Assembly: GCF_041381155.1 (NCBI RefSeq)
Contig: NC_091137.1
Span: 16,983,765 to 17,047,764 of the forward strand
From: Argopecten irradians
Taxonomy: Eukaryota > Mollusca > Bivalvia > Pectinida > Pectinidae
Direction of reading: 5' to 3'
DNA: 64,000 nt
Shown: positions 50,166-62,683 of the stretch, in pieces
Layout: the number at the start of each line of letters is the position of its first letter
How positions within the stretch are numbered: the stretch's first letter is position 1
Translations under genes and position numbers: made by a program
The notes under the pieces: model-generated
Seen by the model: only the letters and a program-made list of their open reading frames with translations
Told to the model about the DNA's origin: nothing
Databases searched by the model: none

Positions 50166-53100
50166 TCATGCCAAATATCCTAAAAGAAACCTTGTAGTTC
50201 CAATAGAAAGAATTGCAAAGATGTTCAACAATCTTTTAACTCTTGGTCGTTCTCTCATGAAAATTTTTCTTTTGTTCCAAAGTCATCACTACAACTTCTC
50301 GTCCTTTATCATATTTTCCGAATAGGAACTCAATGAACCTGTTTCTTGAAGTTTCCTTCTTCTCCTGGGACTGAGGGGGTTTTACAAGTCCACGCGAGTC
50401 ATCTAGATCTGTACATATATAATTGCAAAGAGATCTTAGTATGAGCAGTTCACTCTTACATATGTTGAAATAGCTACCAATATCTGCTACAATACTCTTT
50501 GATATTCGCAATTTCGTTTCAGTTGGCAATAACAAAATTACTTATAGTGTACCCAGTGTTATTCCTATATACGTAAAATTGGTGGCGGGGTGAGGTGATG
50601 TTGTGCCATGGTACATACCGAAAAGTATGTTGTCGCCAATAAGAGATTTGGTTGTGTGTGTCAGGTAATACAGAATTCTCCATATAATTTTTCTGATATG
50701 TCTAATACAGGCTATTTCAATTACATGTAATATTACAGTGGATATGATTATAAATTGTTTCGATTTAAGAGTTAATATATGATTAATAAAACTGATGTAT
50801 TTGAAAAGAACAAAATACAATGTAGTTACCCGATTCAGGCGCTTCCGTTTTAATTTTCTGCATGCCAATGTTCTCTTTTTCACACTCTTTCCGTTTGCTG
50901 TCATTCTCTACATCCGATGGCATGTCATCCTCATAATGATCGTTCACTGTAGAGTCGTACTTTACTCGTGTCCACCAAGTCACCCCATCTAACTAAAGGG
51001 AAGAGCATAAAGTTATCATACTTTCTTCAAGTTTAAGTAATAAAATAAAACTATGAAGCAAAGTGAGGAGTTTTACTTGCCGTCACGGTATATACATATC
51101 GTTTCGGGGCACGCAGCTATGAAGCTTTCTGCAAAGAGAAATATAATAAAACCACCAACTAGCTACATAAAATAAAAGTCACATGAATATGTTAGTAATG
51201 TCAGTAATGGAAATCAGGGCAAATCAGCAACAGATAAGTATAATGCTTTGACAACCCTAACAGCTGGCGACCAGGTAGTACAGAAATGTTTGTACATTTC
51301 GTTTTCCTTTTGCTTCCTTTACAGAGAGCGCAACATTTTCCCATGACAAAAGTATCGGAGGTCTATAATAATATATACCAATGTATTATACGTATGGCAG
51401 AGACATATCCGTGTATGCAAAAGAAAATAAATTGATTGCAAAAAAATCAATAAGCTTTTCAGTATTGCATTTCGACAAAATAGACATTCGGGAATAGATA
51501 TGTACGTTCATGCTGTTGATGTAATGCTATTTTATAAGCAATTGTTGATTTAAGTCCTATCTTATTCAAAGATGCTCTTGCATTTTTGATATAATAAAAT
51601 TGTTAAAGAATGTTACCTTTTCTTTTGTCCTTTTATGTGTTAACAAACTGATAACTACCATACAAAACATCGTGAGAAATGCAAGCAGTGCCCCAAAGTA
51701 AAGGAAATGAACTTTGTACAAAACGGCTGGTCTATATTCTGGTTCTCCACAAAGTGGCGCTGGGTAAACAAGCTCCAAGACGAGTCTGATGAATCCGCAA
51801 ATATGAGCTATTACCAGTCCATCAATTACACCCTGAAGTGAAATCGATCGTTTTTCATATAAGAGCCTCGAGACTACATAATTGGATTTATTCAAGTTAT
51901 ATGAATGATATTCTTAATTTATGTACGATGTATGTTTCAAAATAGCTTTGTTTCCGTTCCGATGTATCCATGCATCCGTACTTATATAATGTTATATTAA
52001 AAAATATTGTTATATCGTTTCACTAACAGTCCATATATTGTTGGCTCTAAAGTGATTTTTTAACATTTTTGTTTTGGTAACTTTTTGTTATGATTTTTAT
52101 TTTTGTTTTCGATAAAACCGACATGTATGTAAAATTTATAAAGAAACATAATCAATACCCATTCAGTAGCTTTTGTCCAAAAACATGGCTAACATGAAGG
52201 CTGGACCCACAGGAGTCAATAAATTGGCATAAACCATAGCGATGTAGTTGAAGAGTTGTCCCCCTTGAGATCCCTTTATGAGTGGAAGCCAGACAATGCT
52301 TTATATACACATCACAAGAATGACGATTCTGTGTGGAAACAGACATGTTTGTTATTAACATAAAGTTTCCTTTGTGATCAAAAGAATCGGAATTGTTCGT
52401 GATAGATATTAAAATAGTAACAGTAGAGAGTAACCTATTTTTAGACTTTATATTAGAATCGACTGATTGGATACAGTCAAACCTGTCCTAGCGACCACCT
52501 CTGTAAAACCAAACACGTTGTGCTTTGTGTATAAAGGCTATTTACTCTTTGTCCATCTGGTGGCCTTTATAGACAGTTTAGACAGATAGAACCAAGTGAT
52601 AATATCCCATGGGTATAATCCTCATTGTTGTTAAAATATGCAATTGTATTTTTAGTAGCTGGTACAGTCATTTAGTAAATGAAATGCAATTATCCCAATG
52701 CTATTTGCATCTATTTATAGAATATAGGGAAACCATAGCAATCAAAGGTGAGCAAATATTTATGGATAATTAGAAACTTTAGCTTATGAAAAATTCATAC
52801 ATATATGATGTTGTAATATACAACGTTACTCCAAAGTTGTAATTTTCTATCTTTTCCTTATTACCTTTTTTCTTGTGCAGTCAGGGATAATATCTTACTC
52901 AATAACAAACACAAACGTATACCTGCCCACAATAAGAAGTTCCTTCTGGGTGGATAACGGCCGGAATCTTCTCCATAGATCCATGATAAACAAAGTACTG
53001 GAACTGTTGAAGATAGACGTTAGGGAACTCATGAGTGCTGACAATATGACTGCCATGAGAAAACCTCGCAATCCTGAAAATATGTATACAGACATTTCAA

Positions 53101-56100
53101 CTGTATACTTGTCTACTTGACCCAGTCTATTATTAAACGCTGTCTTCTCAACAACGCCCAAATTCTGCTGTTTCGTGTTATAATCATGTTCAGTGAATTC
53201 TGTCTTCAGAATTTCTCATTTGCTTTGGAACGTTATTTGCCAAAGTGTGCATTATATACATGTATCACTATAAGAGACTCGTTGGACTCCATCAAAAGCT
53301 AAATATTAAAAGATTCACCTCGTGGGAGCAGTTCAAGAACCAGTTTAGGGTAAGCGATGTTAGAACAGCCCAAAGGATCCTCACATATTCTCATACATTC
53401 TTCGGTGTCTGCACAGGCTACTTCATCTTAATTAATTAAGGGGTTCACACATATGAGTGAGTGATATATATTCTCATAGAATCTAATTTAGATAAATCTA
53501 AAACGCATTGCTTCCTGTTTAATTTGTACTTATTTTTTCTGATAAGTCAAGCCTATTAAAACTCCTGTATCTTTGGCTCAAAGCAGACATGTAGCATGAT
53601 TTTCAAATCAAATCTTTACATAATTTTTACGATCGATTTATATAATGCTTATTCTTACCTGGGAAACAGAATTCTGCTGAGAATTCCAGGTAGAATCATC
53701 AGGAACAGTGGTGTTGCCGTAAGGAAAGACTCCAAAACAGATCCGCCTTTAGCATGCTCTAAGTTTATTGCAACAAGTGAACGTTGCACCATAATCTACA
53801 AATCGATGTTTTAAATGGTAAGTGAGGTGTCTGATAAATAATTGCAACTTATATGTTATTTATTTATGCCTATAACTCTTGCGGTACAATCACCCCACAT
53901 TCATACAATGTTAATGATCAATTCCATTTAAGTATTTCTCTTGTTTATCAAATGTCTAAGTATTTATGTATGTTCTGCCTGTATGTAATTCTCTACACTT
54001 TACGTTTATGAGAATAAAATCATTGTCATTACACTGTCTCAATTAAAAATCATCAATCAAAACACAGAAGATGGGAGCGAGGTTGACCTACCGGTGTCGT
54101 ACATAAGGCACTTCCGGTGTAGTTGGAAAAAAAATACATTTGTACCTGGAATATTTCCCATGACTACTATCTTAAAGGCAGCGGATTGGCAAAGTCGACT
54201 CATTTAAAATACAGCGTTGTTAGGTTATAGTTATGATTTGGAAAGTATTGTAATGTTTAATATTTACCTTTACTATATACAGAACTCTAAATCCTTGACC
54301 GCCAGAAGTATAATGACAGACAGATACATATTCCATCCCGTCGCCATTTGTAAGAACAAGGCACCAGCAAACATACTCACCTGAATTATTAAGATAAAGA
54401 GAAATCATATATCTGTACCGTATCATGTAATAATGTGTGTATATAATCTGTACCGTATCATGTAATAATGTGTGTATATAATCTGTACCGTATCATGTAA
54501 TAATGTGTGTATATAATCTGTACCGTATCATGTAATAATGTGTGTATATAATCTGTACCGTATCATGTAATAATGTGTGATATAATCTGTACCGTATCAT
54601 GTAATAATGTGTGTATATAATCTGTACCGTATCATGTAATAATGTGTGTATATAATCTGTACCGTATCATGTAATAATGTGTGTATATAATCTGTACCGT
54701 ATCATGTAATAATGTGTGTATATAATCTGTACCGTATCATGTAATAATGTGTGTATATAATCTGTACCGTATCAGTATCATGTAATAATGTGTGTATATA
54801 TTTTTTTTTTCAATTTTGATTTATTTTTCGTGGACATTGTATAAACCATATATGATTTTTTCAACTCATTTTTGACATTTCTACGGTGTTATTTGCCATC
54901 CTGCAAAATTATATAATTACTTTCAAAATCATCATATGCCATCCCTCTTACAAAATGTCTGTGTATTGTGACCAATGTTATAATATAAGTCAACCTCACT
55001 CGGTCATATACTTATTCTGTTTAAACTGGTTGCATATCTAATACTCGGATAGGTATTTACCATATAATAACAAACAGTGAATCGAATGTCATTCATTGGC
55101 TCACTTCTTTATTGTAGTGGCCGCATTTATTAAAATTTCCTTTTAAAAACATATACATCAAAAGTATCATTGAACAATCTTTCATCAGACATAAAAAAAC
55201 AATTTTACATAAAAGTAAATAGGCAAAGGTGAGCGTTATCTGTTTGATGATTGAGAGTAGATCAGTTTTACATAGTTCGGTAACGAGCGCGTCTGTATAA
55301 ATACTTTTCCTGAAATTGAGTGATGTCATAAGATAAATAGACTTTTCGTGAGTATTACATCTATACAGCTATCTATACATAAGATTAAAAATCCCTTTGT
55401 TAAAGTCAAACTAGTAGACTCTAGAAAACGACCACAAATATATGAAATACATTATCGCCAGTCTCGTGATGACGGCGAGCAGCAGGAACAAGCAGGAGAG
55501 ATAAATCCTAATTTTATTGCCACCCAAACGCTTCTCCATCTACTCTGGTAATGTATACACCTTACGGACACAATAAACAGTAACAGCGATTCAATAAGCA
55601 CGATGGTAATGAGACAATGTCTTCAAATAAATGTTTTCTTTCTTTGTTCACTAAATCGTCTCATTGCAAAAGAAATAAAAGCAAGTTTATAACGAAAACT
55701 AATTCAACTGCAACAATTTCATAGCACAATATACATAATGACATAATAATTATATTATGGAATAAATCACGCAATATTACAATAACAAGTAAGGCTGTTA
55801 TATTGCACATTTAAATAAAAAATAGTTATTCCTGTAGTTAGACATTTCTGTGACTTTTATCCCGCGAGTAACATTTACCATGAATAACACCCTTGTGTCC
55901 GCAGTATTACATCAGACATTAATACATGGGTATGGTATACGATTCGACTGATGCAGGCGAAAACAAAAGAAATCATTACCAATAACATGAACATTAGAAT
56001 GTTGAACTATATTGGTGTCTTTAATAACAAAGTGATACATTATACCTAAGAAAATCTTAAAAAGATACAGGAAACAAATTATAAGTTAATGTTATGTGTG

Positions 56101-59100
56101 CCGTATTTTTCATACTCACGAATCAAGATAAGCTTTTAATATGTTATTCATTACCAAAAGTAACCAACATTTTGAGAATGACAATCTTATTGAAATGAGT
56201 ACATACTGTCAGCGACGAAGCAATATTATGGTCTGCAATTTACATTTTTACAGTGTTATTAGTAATTGTAAAGTGATTTCTGCAGGTATGTTTCCATCTA
56301 AACATACATAACGCATAAAATATAGTAACAATTTTACAGTATGTAATGTATGTGTTGTAGCTATTATCTATAAGGCATCTGAAGTCATTTGAAACACTTT
56401 CACAGCTTAATTCATCAAACCTTGTGGGTTTCAATAGATTAATGCAGAAAAAAATAACATGTCAAAGTGTTTGCCCAGTTACGGCACGTAACATATTTAT
56501 TTCCTTTTGTATTGAATAGTAACTATGACTACAAACGAGTGTTTAACATACTAGACAGGTCAGAATAATTACCCCAGTAGATATAAAGAGATTTCCAGCA
56601 GAGTAACAGGATAGGAAGCATTGACAGAAGAAAACAAAATACAAAAGAATTTTAAAACAAATGTTCTAATTTCGGACGAGAAAAGTTTTTAGGAGATTAG
56701 CTTTAAAGCTTACGAGCAAATATAAATAACATCTGCTATCGCACATGTGTGGATGTATGTAAAAATGCTTGGAATAAGCATACTTAAGGTAAAGAAACTT
56801 TGCTATAATGACAGAATTTGATATAATATAAAACAGGTACCAAAACAACCATTTATCTTCGATTAGTCCTAATTGTAACGACAGATACATATATCAAGTG
56901 ACTATTTGATTCATAATCACCGGAAGGCGGGACTTTATGAAATCGACGTATCATTAATTCCATAATATTACATTTTTTGCAGTTACACACTATATGCATG
57001 TAGACATTTAAGGCAGCTAAACACTAAGCTTAATTTATGCATCTGAAAGCCTGCACAATATTTGTTATATATTATGCTGATAAGTTTGTAAGAGTTATTT
57101 CCCTTTGTTATCTATTGTCAGTACGTAAAAAATAAGTTTTATTTTGTGTAATTGTTATTTAGATGCTTTGATTTTCTTATGTGTTATAAATTCCCTTATG
57201 TGTTATAAGGGGTTTGTTATGCTATGGCTATGCAATGTGTATGTTGAAATTTATAGTTTGAATATTAGATTAAAAATGTCACCATATATTTCAATATGGT
57301 GGCCATGTTCATTCAAACCCTTGTTATAGTTTTTTGTGACAGGACTGAAGATGCATAAAGGTAATTTACCATAATTTCAAATGTGATGTTCTATCCCGGT
57401 AGAGGCCGCTGACCTAGCGAGTCCCACAAAATGTTCACTCCCAATATTACTGGAGAAAAGGGAAGCTCCTACCTACATAATACAACAGTAACATTTATTC
57501 TACCAGCTGGGCGGCCCATAATTGATTTATATTACTGTTAAGTGATATTTCTTATTATATTTAAAGAATCAACACTGTGATACTTTGTCTCTTACTAAAT
57601 TAAAAAAATAGAAACTATTATCAAAATAAGTGTACTAGTAAGTAAATAGAATATTCCTCGATAATGGCACTAGTGATAACATGTTGTCCATTATAGCAAT
57701 GTATGCAGTATATTTGTATTGATGGACAGTGTACTCTTAGATAATTATCAAGATAATGTATGATAAATATCACCAAAGTACGATTTCGCTTATAAGTGGC
57801 TGACCATGGGTCATCATTATAGAAATGTAACTGAAAGACAAGACAACAAATCGATAACGAAGTGGACAAAAACGAGGATATTCCGTGCATTGGGATTTAC
57901 ATACCGTAATCCAATTCATGGAGTTTTCCGCAAGGCAATAGCTCTTGACATTTCCACGGTTAGTCCCTCTGATTGACTGTTAATTTGAAAACAATGCCGA
58001 TTTTCTATATTACAGAGTTACCGCCCTTCCGGGTAGGTTGTTGATTGTGACGTCATTGTTTTGTGAACGAAATTAGCGTCGTTTTTCTAAAATGTATAAA
58101 GTTACCCAATCGGGAACCTTCGGCACTTTCCGTAAACGAGAAAATATTCTTTATAGAATGCCCGAGGAGTTTCGATTGTAAAGTTACCCTCGCAAACACA
58201 TAACGTCAAATCAAGGGCAGATAACTGTGCAAATTATAACAAACAAAAAAGTGTAATTAATGCATTTGAATATGGATAATATAATACTGATCTATACAAT
58301 AATACATGATTAATAATCCATATATGAGCACATGAGTATTTTTTATAACGATTTGATGGTGGTAAGTAATATATTTTGTTATCCGTACAACATTAAATAA
58401 GACATATAACCCTGTTATATACAAATGTTTATAACAACAACCAGTAAGTATTATCTTATAATATGTAATTGCCTAAATACAAATATCATAATTGTAAATA
58501 CAAATATCAATGTGTACATGTATAAACCTTATTTTCGCGCGCTATGTTTTTGCGTATGTCCTGGCAATTAAAATTCGGGAAAATAAATCGACACGAACAT
58601 ATTTCATTTCAAGTAGAGCGTTTAAGTAGTACTAGGTAATACATTTTACTATATAATCGGAAGCAGACGTCGCATAATTAGATGTCCCCTACTTAGAATG
58701 TCGTCTCACTTCGTCTAGATGGACTGAAGGTTAGTACAGACCGTTATCACATACCTGTTATTTTGTGCACTGAATCTTAATACTTGATAAAGTGTAATTG
58801 TTCCTGCATTTTATTTATATTAGAAAAAAAAAACCATTGAATAGCGATTTATTTTCAATTTTGAGATTGATGTAAATTTGCAAAGTTACTGCGAATAGAT
58901 ACATATGTAAAACATTTTTATCACTTATACTTATTTTTTTATTCTGTTCAATTTAATTTCTCAAATGTAATTTGAAATTGCAATTATGGAATTCAGTAGT
59001 CGCACACGGGTGTTGATATAAAATATACTGTATATACTGTTAAAAGAGGTATATGATACAAATGAAGCGCAGCATTAGACATCTTTTCTTTAAGTGCAGT

Positions 59101-59401
59101 CTTAATTTTCTTCGTAGACAAAAAGTTGCCCTGATTTCAATACTAGCTTGGTCTATGAGATATTAAGATAATATAATTGGTATTCCCCACAACTATATTT
59201 AGATAACACAATATGCTGCAATTCATTATCATAATATCAAAGTACATCTAGACACTTTGACCTCCTTTTAAAAAATCTATAGTCACTGATGAGCTGTTAG
59301 AATCAATGTTTACTTACCCATAACCCTATGGCTGACACAGCAGCAAAGTAAATCACAAGGACCAAAATATCAGCTCAGTTGTCAATGCCTTTAGTCGTCA
59401 T
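50166..59401 (-). pseudogene. Decayed tandem copy of the SLC5A/SGLT gene
   Basis: Exon remnants: 59318-59401, 57905-57976, 57370-57472, 56573-56624, 55456-55560, 54298-54380, 53659-53795, 53319-53426, 52923-53073, 52159-52328, 51617-51832, 50830-50992, 50166-50408. Order and strand match the intact gene. Damage: Trp9 codon is TGA in the start exon; the exon 3 copy lacks 2 bp; the exon 4 copy lacks 8 bp and its acceptor AG; the exon 5 copy has TAT to TAG and a donor changed from GT to AT; the exon 6 copy loses its 3' end; no counterparts of exons 7 and 8; exon 9 copy is 1 bp longer; exon 12 copy has a TAA and an extra T; exon 15 copy has a 1-bp insertion. Exons 10, 11, 13 and 14 are still open, so decay may be fairly recent or partly masked by gene conversion. 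It cannot encode a working transporter. Confidence 0.93.
54405..54800. repeat. 35-bp minisatellite, about 11 copies, in the SLC5A pseudogene
   Basis: The unit TCTGTACCGTATCATGTAAT then AATGTGTGTATATAA is repeated almost without change. One unit lacks a base, and one near 54770 has an internal ATCAGT insertion. It directly follows the exon 6 remnant. Confidence 0.97.
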
Positions 59402-61734
59402 GTTGGTCGGAAGGCCGCACACCGTAAACTGGCGCATAAGTCTCCTTTTTATGAACTCGGTATAAACAGGTAAGGAGTTGAATCAGCCCGAGGGTATACA
59501 GCCTGGATGATCAGCGTGTAGAGTATAGATAATACAGCTCCACTGCATGTATATATATGATATAACTCTGTTTACGTTACGTCACAGTGGAATATCGTGA
59601 TGTAACATTCTCTATAGTAGCCATATATTTGTATGGCATCGTCACTGTCATTCCAGTGTATGACATGAAATGTCCGTAGACACGTTCGTTGTTGGCGTAG
59701 TTGCTGTGAGACCATGAACATAAAAACAACAAATTATTGTAATTTTACTTTTGCTGCATCGGCTAACCACCAATATTTCTCCAAGAAATATTATCAAAGC
59801 TCTGAGTCACGGATATTTCAAGTTTTACAGTATTCTTTAACTTAAAATTCTCCATTAAAAAGCATTACGGATTTTAAGGATGACTCCTTAAGATTTTTCC
59901 TTACGTGTACACTTTAACTTCTGTAATGCTTTCCTATGGAGAATTTTAAGTTAAGGGAGTCCTTAAAGTTAAGGAATGTCCATGAAACTGGATCCTGACA
60001 TAATGGAAATCTAACTGCAGAATACGTTTACAAACTGAACGTGTTTGTCGTGTAACTCCATGCTTTTTGTATACAATTGTATTATGAGTAACACCTAATA
60101 GGTAGTTGCAAAATAAATAGATAAATAAATAGTATGTTCATCAAATCACATACATTTAAGTATTTAGACACCGACACATACATAGCAAATGCTAAATAAG
60201 TGCTTAAATACCATCACATATGCACTATCCAAACGGTTCCTTTATCATGTTTGATTCATACAGCCGGACGCAAGGTTGTAATGCAGTGTTTGCGCATGAC
60301 AAATATTTGGTGATTGAAGAAGAATGATGGTGGTATTCGCCCTGCTGGATTTTGTGTATTTGTAATGTGATTTGATCACAATGAAGTGTTACTATTTAGT
60401 TGAACCGCTCAATACTTGCATACTGTAAATCAACTATGTTTCATGTACGATTTACTTTTGCGAATTCGCGGAAGTTTATATCGGTGAATTAATATCTACA
60501 TCATTTAAATTGATAAGAATTTAATAACATTTTGAAAATCCGGGAATGTTAATCTTTGCAAACTTGTTTTGAAAGAAAGTTGGTTTACAGTAACCTAGAC
60601 TTTTTTTTGAACAAGCCATACGTGTCCTAGCCGTTTCTTTCGGAAGAAACAAGTTCTTTAAACATCATGCTGTTAACCAGGTCGTCCTTATGAACATGTC
60701 TTCTTTGTTTGATACACAAGTACTCATGCCGTTTTTTCAAAACAAATTACATAAAAATTTTAACCACACCAAGAAAAAAAGGTAAATTTCGAATGAATAT
60801 TCCGTTATTACAGAAAGTAGGTATCCATTTTGCCCCTTGTCATTATTATGTAAAGGTATAGAACGTAACGTTTGACGTTTAGCTCGCAAGACAAGACGTC
60901 ACAATCATTACCTGCCCACAAGGGCAAATATCTCGGAAATATGCAAATACAGAATACAACGGCTTCTTATATAGAATGTCTTTGTTCTACTTTTCAATTT
61001 TTGTTTGGATTATCATCCGAAATGAACATTTGTTTTATCTCTATAAGAGTTATTCCAGTGAGCTTTCACTGTATAAATCTTATTACTATTGCCACAGTAT
61101 TGTTCCATCTAGATCCATGGGGTATCAACAGGCCGATTGTGGTTCAATATTACTGTGCAAGGTGTTAATTTATTATATGTTTTAATATGTTATTTTTATT
61201 ATTTTTTCCAGGAAATAAATTAATGCTGCTCTATATAATTTTCTTATACTGTTTGTTATTTTTCTATAGAGATCGCAATATCGTATATTCAGAAGTCTTA
61301 TTTACATTGAAACAAAACATTGAAATACATTTATGTATAACAAGTATGCACAACACTTTAATGACTATTTTCAGTAACTATCATGTGCTTTACAATTACC
61401 TTATCTACCACATGTCAAAACCTTTATCGCTGTTGGTATTTTCTCAGAAAAGATAAACTGTAATAATGTTTTTATACGTCACGGCTATAAGGCAAACTAT
61501 ACAGAGTGAAAAATATACATATATAAAAACGCATATATATATATCTAGATAAATCTCAAAGCAACTGGTTATACGAGATAATGTCATAGACACCCGTAAT
61601 ATTCTATCTGAATAATGCTAACTTTGAGGTATAGGCCTACATGAGAGTGAGCCCTGAGTGTGCTGTATTAGGTGAATCCACTGCATCTGTTCTAAGTTGA
61701 GTTCTCTTTACTATATATACACTCAACAAATACA
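59402..61734. other. Spacer between SLC5A pseudogene and third SLC5A copy
   Basis: Contains the hairpin at 59832-59958. The open frames at 60872-61456 are short, AT-rich and overlapping, with no family signature. No gene was called. Confidence 0.4.
59832..59958. repeat. Hairpin element between SLC5A copies
   Basis: The left arm TTAACTTAAAATTCTCCAT and AGCATTACGG mirror the right arm CTGTAATGCTTTCC and ATGGAGAATTTTAAGTTAA. Inner AAGGATGACTCCTTAA forms a further small palindrome. Confidence 0.8.
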
Positions 61735-62447
61735 TCATGCAAAGTATCCAAATAGAAACATCGAAGTTGCGGCAGCCAAAAGCGCAAAAATATTCAACAA
61801 TCTTTTTACTCTAGGCTTTTCTCTCATGAACATTTTCTTTTGTTCCAAAGTCATCACAACTATTTCTCGTCCCTCATCGTGCTTTCCGAACACAAATTCA
61901 AGAAACTTGTTCCTGAACGATTTGGTTTTCTCTTGGGACTTTGGCAAGTCTTCATTTCCACACGCGTCATCTATACAAAATATACAAAACATGCTTGCAA
62001 AAACATCTGAGTAGCTTAATGTTAGTAAAAAACAAAATATGATTATAAGGAATAATCAATAAGGAATATTTATTTTAGAGTTGATACATGTATATCACAT
62101 GATTTCAAGGTCATTTCACGTAGTATAATTGTCACGCACTGACGGCCGTGACACTATATTTTTCTACTTGTTTCCACCTCATACATCTGTCATATCAGTA
62201 ATTGACAATACATTGAATATGTACATTACAGAAACAGACATAACGACTTATTCCTAACTTGAAAATGAAAATTAAGATTCATACCAGATTTAGGGGCCTC
62301 CTTCTCAATATTCTGTAGATACATATCATTTCCTTTACTTTCCTTTCGCTTGCTGTCATTTTCTACATCTGATGGCATGTCATCCTCATAATGATCGTTC
62401 ACTGTAGAGTCGTACTTTACTCGTGTCCACCAAGTCACCCCATCTAA
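61735..62447 (-). CDS. Third SLC5A/SGLT-family copy, last two exons (partial)
   Basis: Exons 62285-62447 and 61735-61970 match the last two exons of the intact gene in phase and, for the final exon, in length (236 bp). Together they encode about 132 residues: [20 protein letters not shown], acidic linker, then GREIVVMTLEQKKMFMREKP and a last membrane helix ending MFLFGYFA, then TGA. Splice sites are intact (GTATGA donor, CTTTAG acceptor) and I see no break. The upstream exons should lie to the right but are not found before 64000. A 1.1-kb minisatellite and a hairpin occupy the space where about 400 bp of intron separate the equivalent exons in the intact gene. It could be a working gene or a 3' remnant. 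Confidence 0.8.
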
Positions 62448-62607
62448 CTAAAGGGAAGAGCATAAAGTTATCATACTTTCTTCAAACTCCTTCCATCTAA
62501 CAAGGTAATAAAATAAACTATGAAGTTTTCTGCAAAGAGAATTTTCATTTACCGATGGAAATATGATAAAACCACCAACTAACTTCATAAGATAGAAAAT
62601 GAAACTC

Positions 62608-62680
62608 TCTTAAAGATGCTCCAACGCTGACAATTGTTTTTTTCACTTTAAAAAAACAGCAGCAGACGATTTAGCATTTT
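62608..62680. repeat. Truncated GATGCTCC-family MITE end
   Basis: TTAAAGATGCTCCAACGCTG, then ACA, matches the left end of the 30705-31068 element. The matching right end is absent and the copy runs into the minisatellite founder sequence. Confidence 0.55.
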
Positions 62681-62683
62681 TCG

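Noticed and set aside
54298-54380. Processed (retro) copy of SLC5A as the source of the second locus
   Set aside because: Introns and splice borders are preserved along the copy, so it arose by DNA-level duplication.
50166-59401. Second functional SLC5A gene
   Set aside because: Stops, frameshifts, lost splice sites and missing exons rule out a full transporter.
60872-61456. Overlapping plus-strand frames as a small membrane protein
   Set aside because: No family similarity; three overlapping frames of similar length in T-rich DNA suggest chance.
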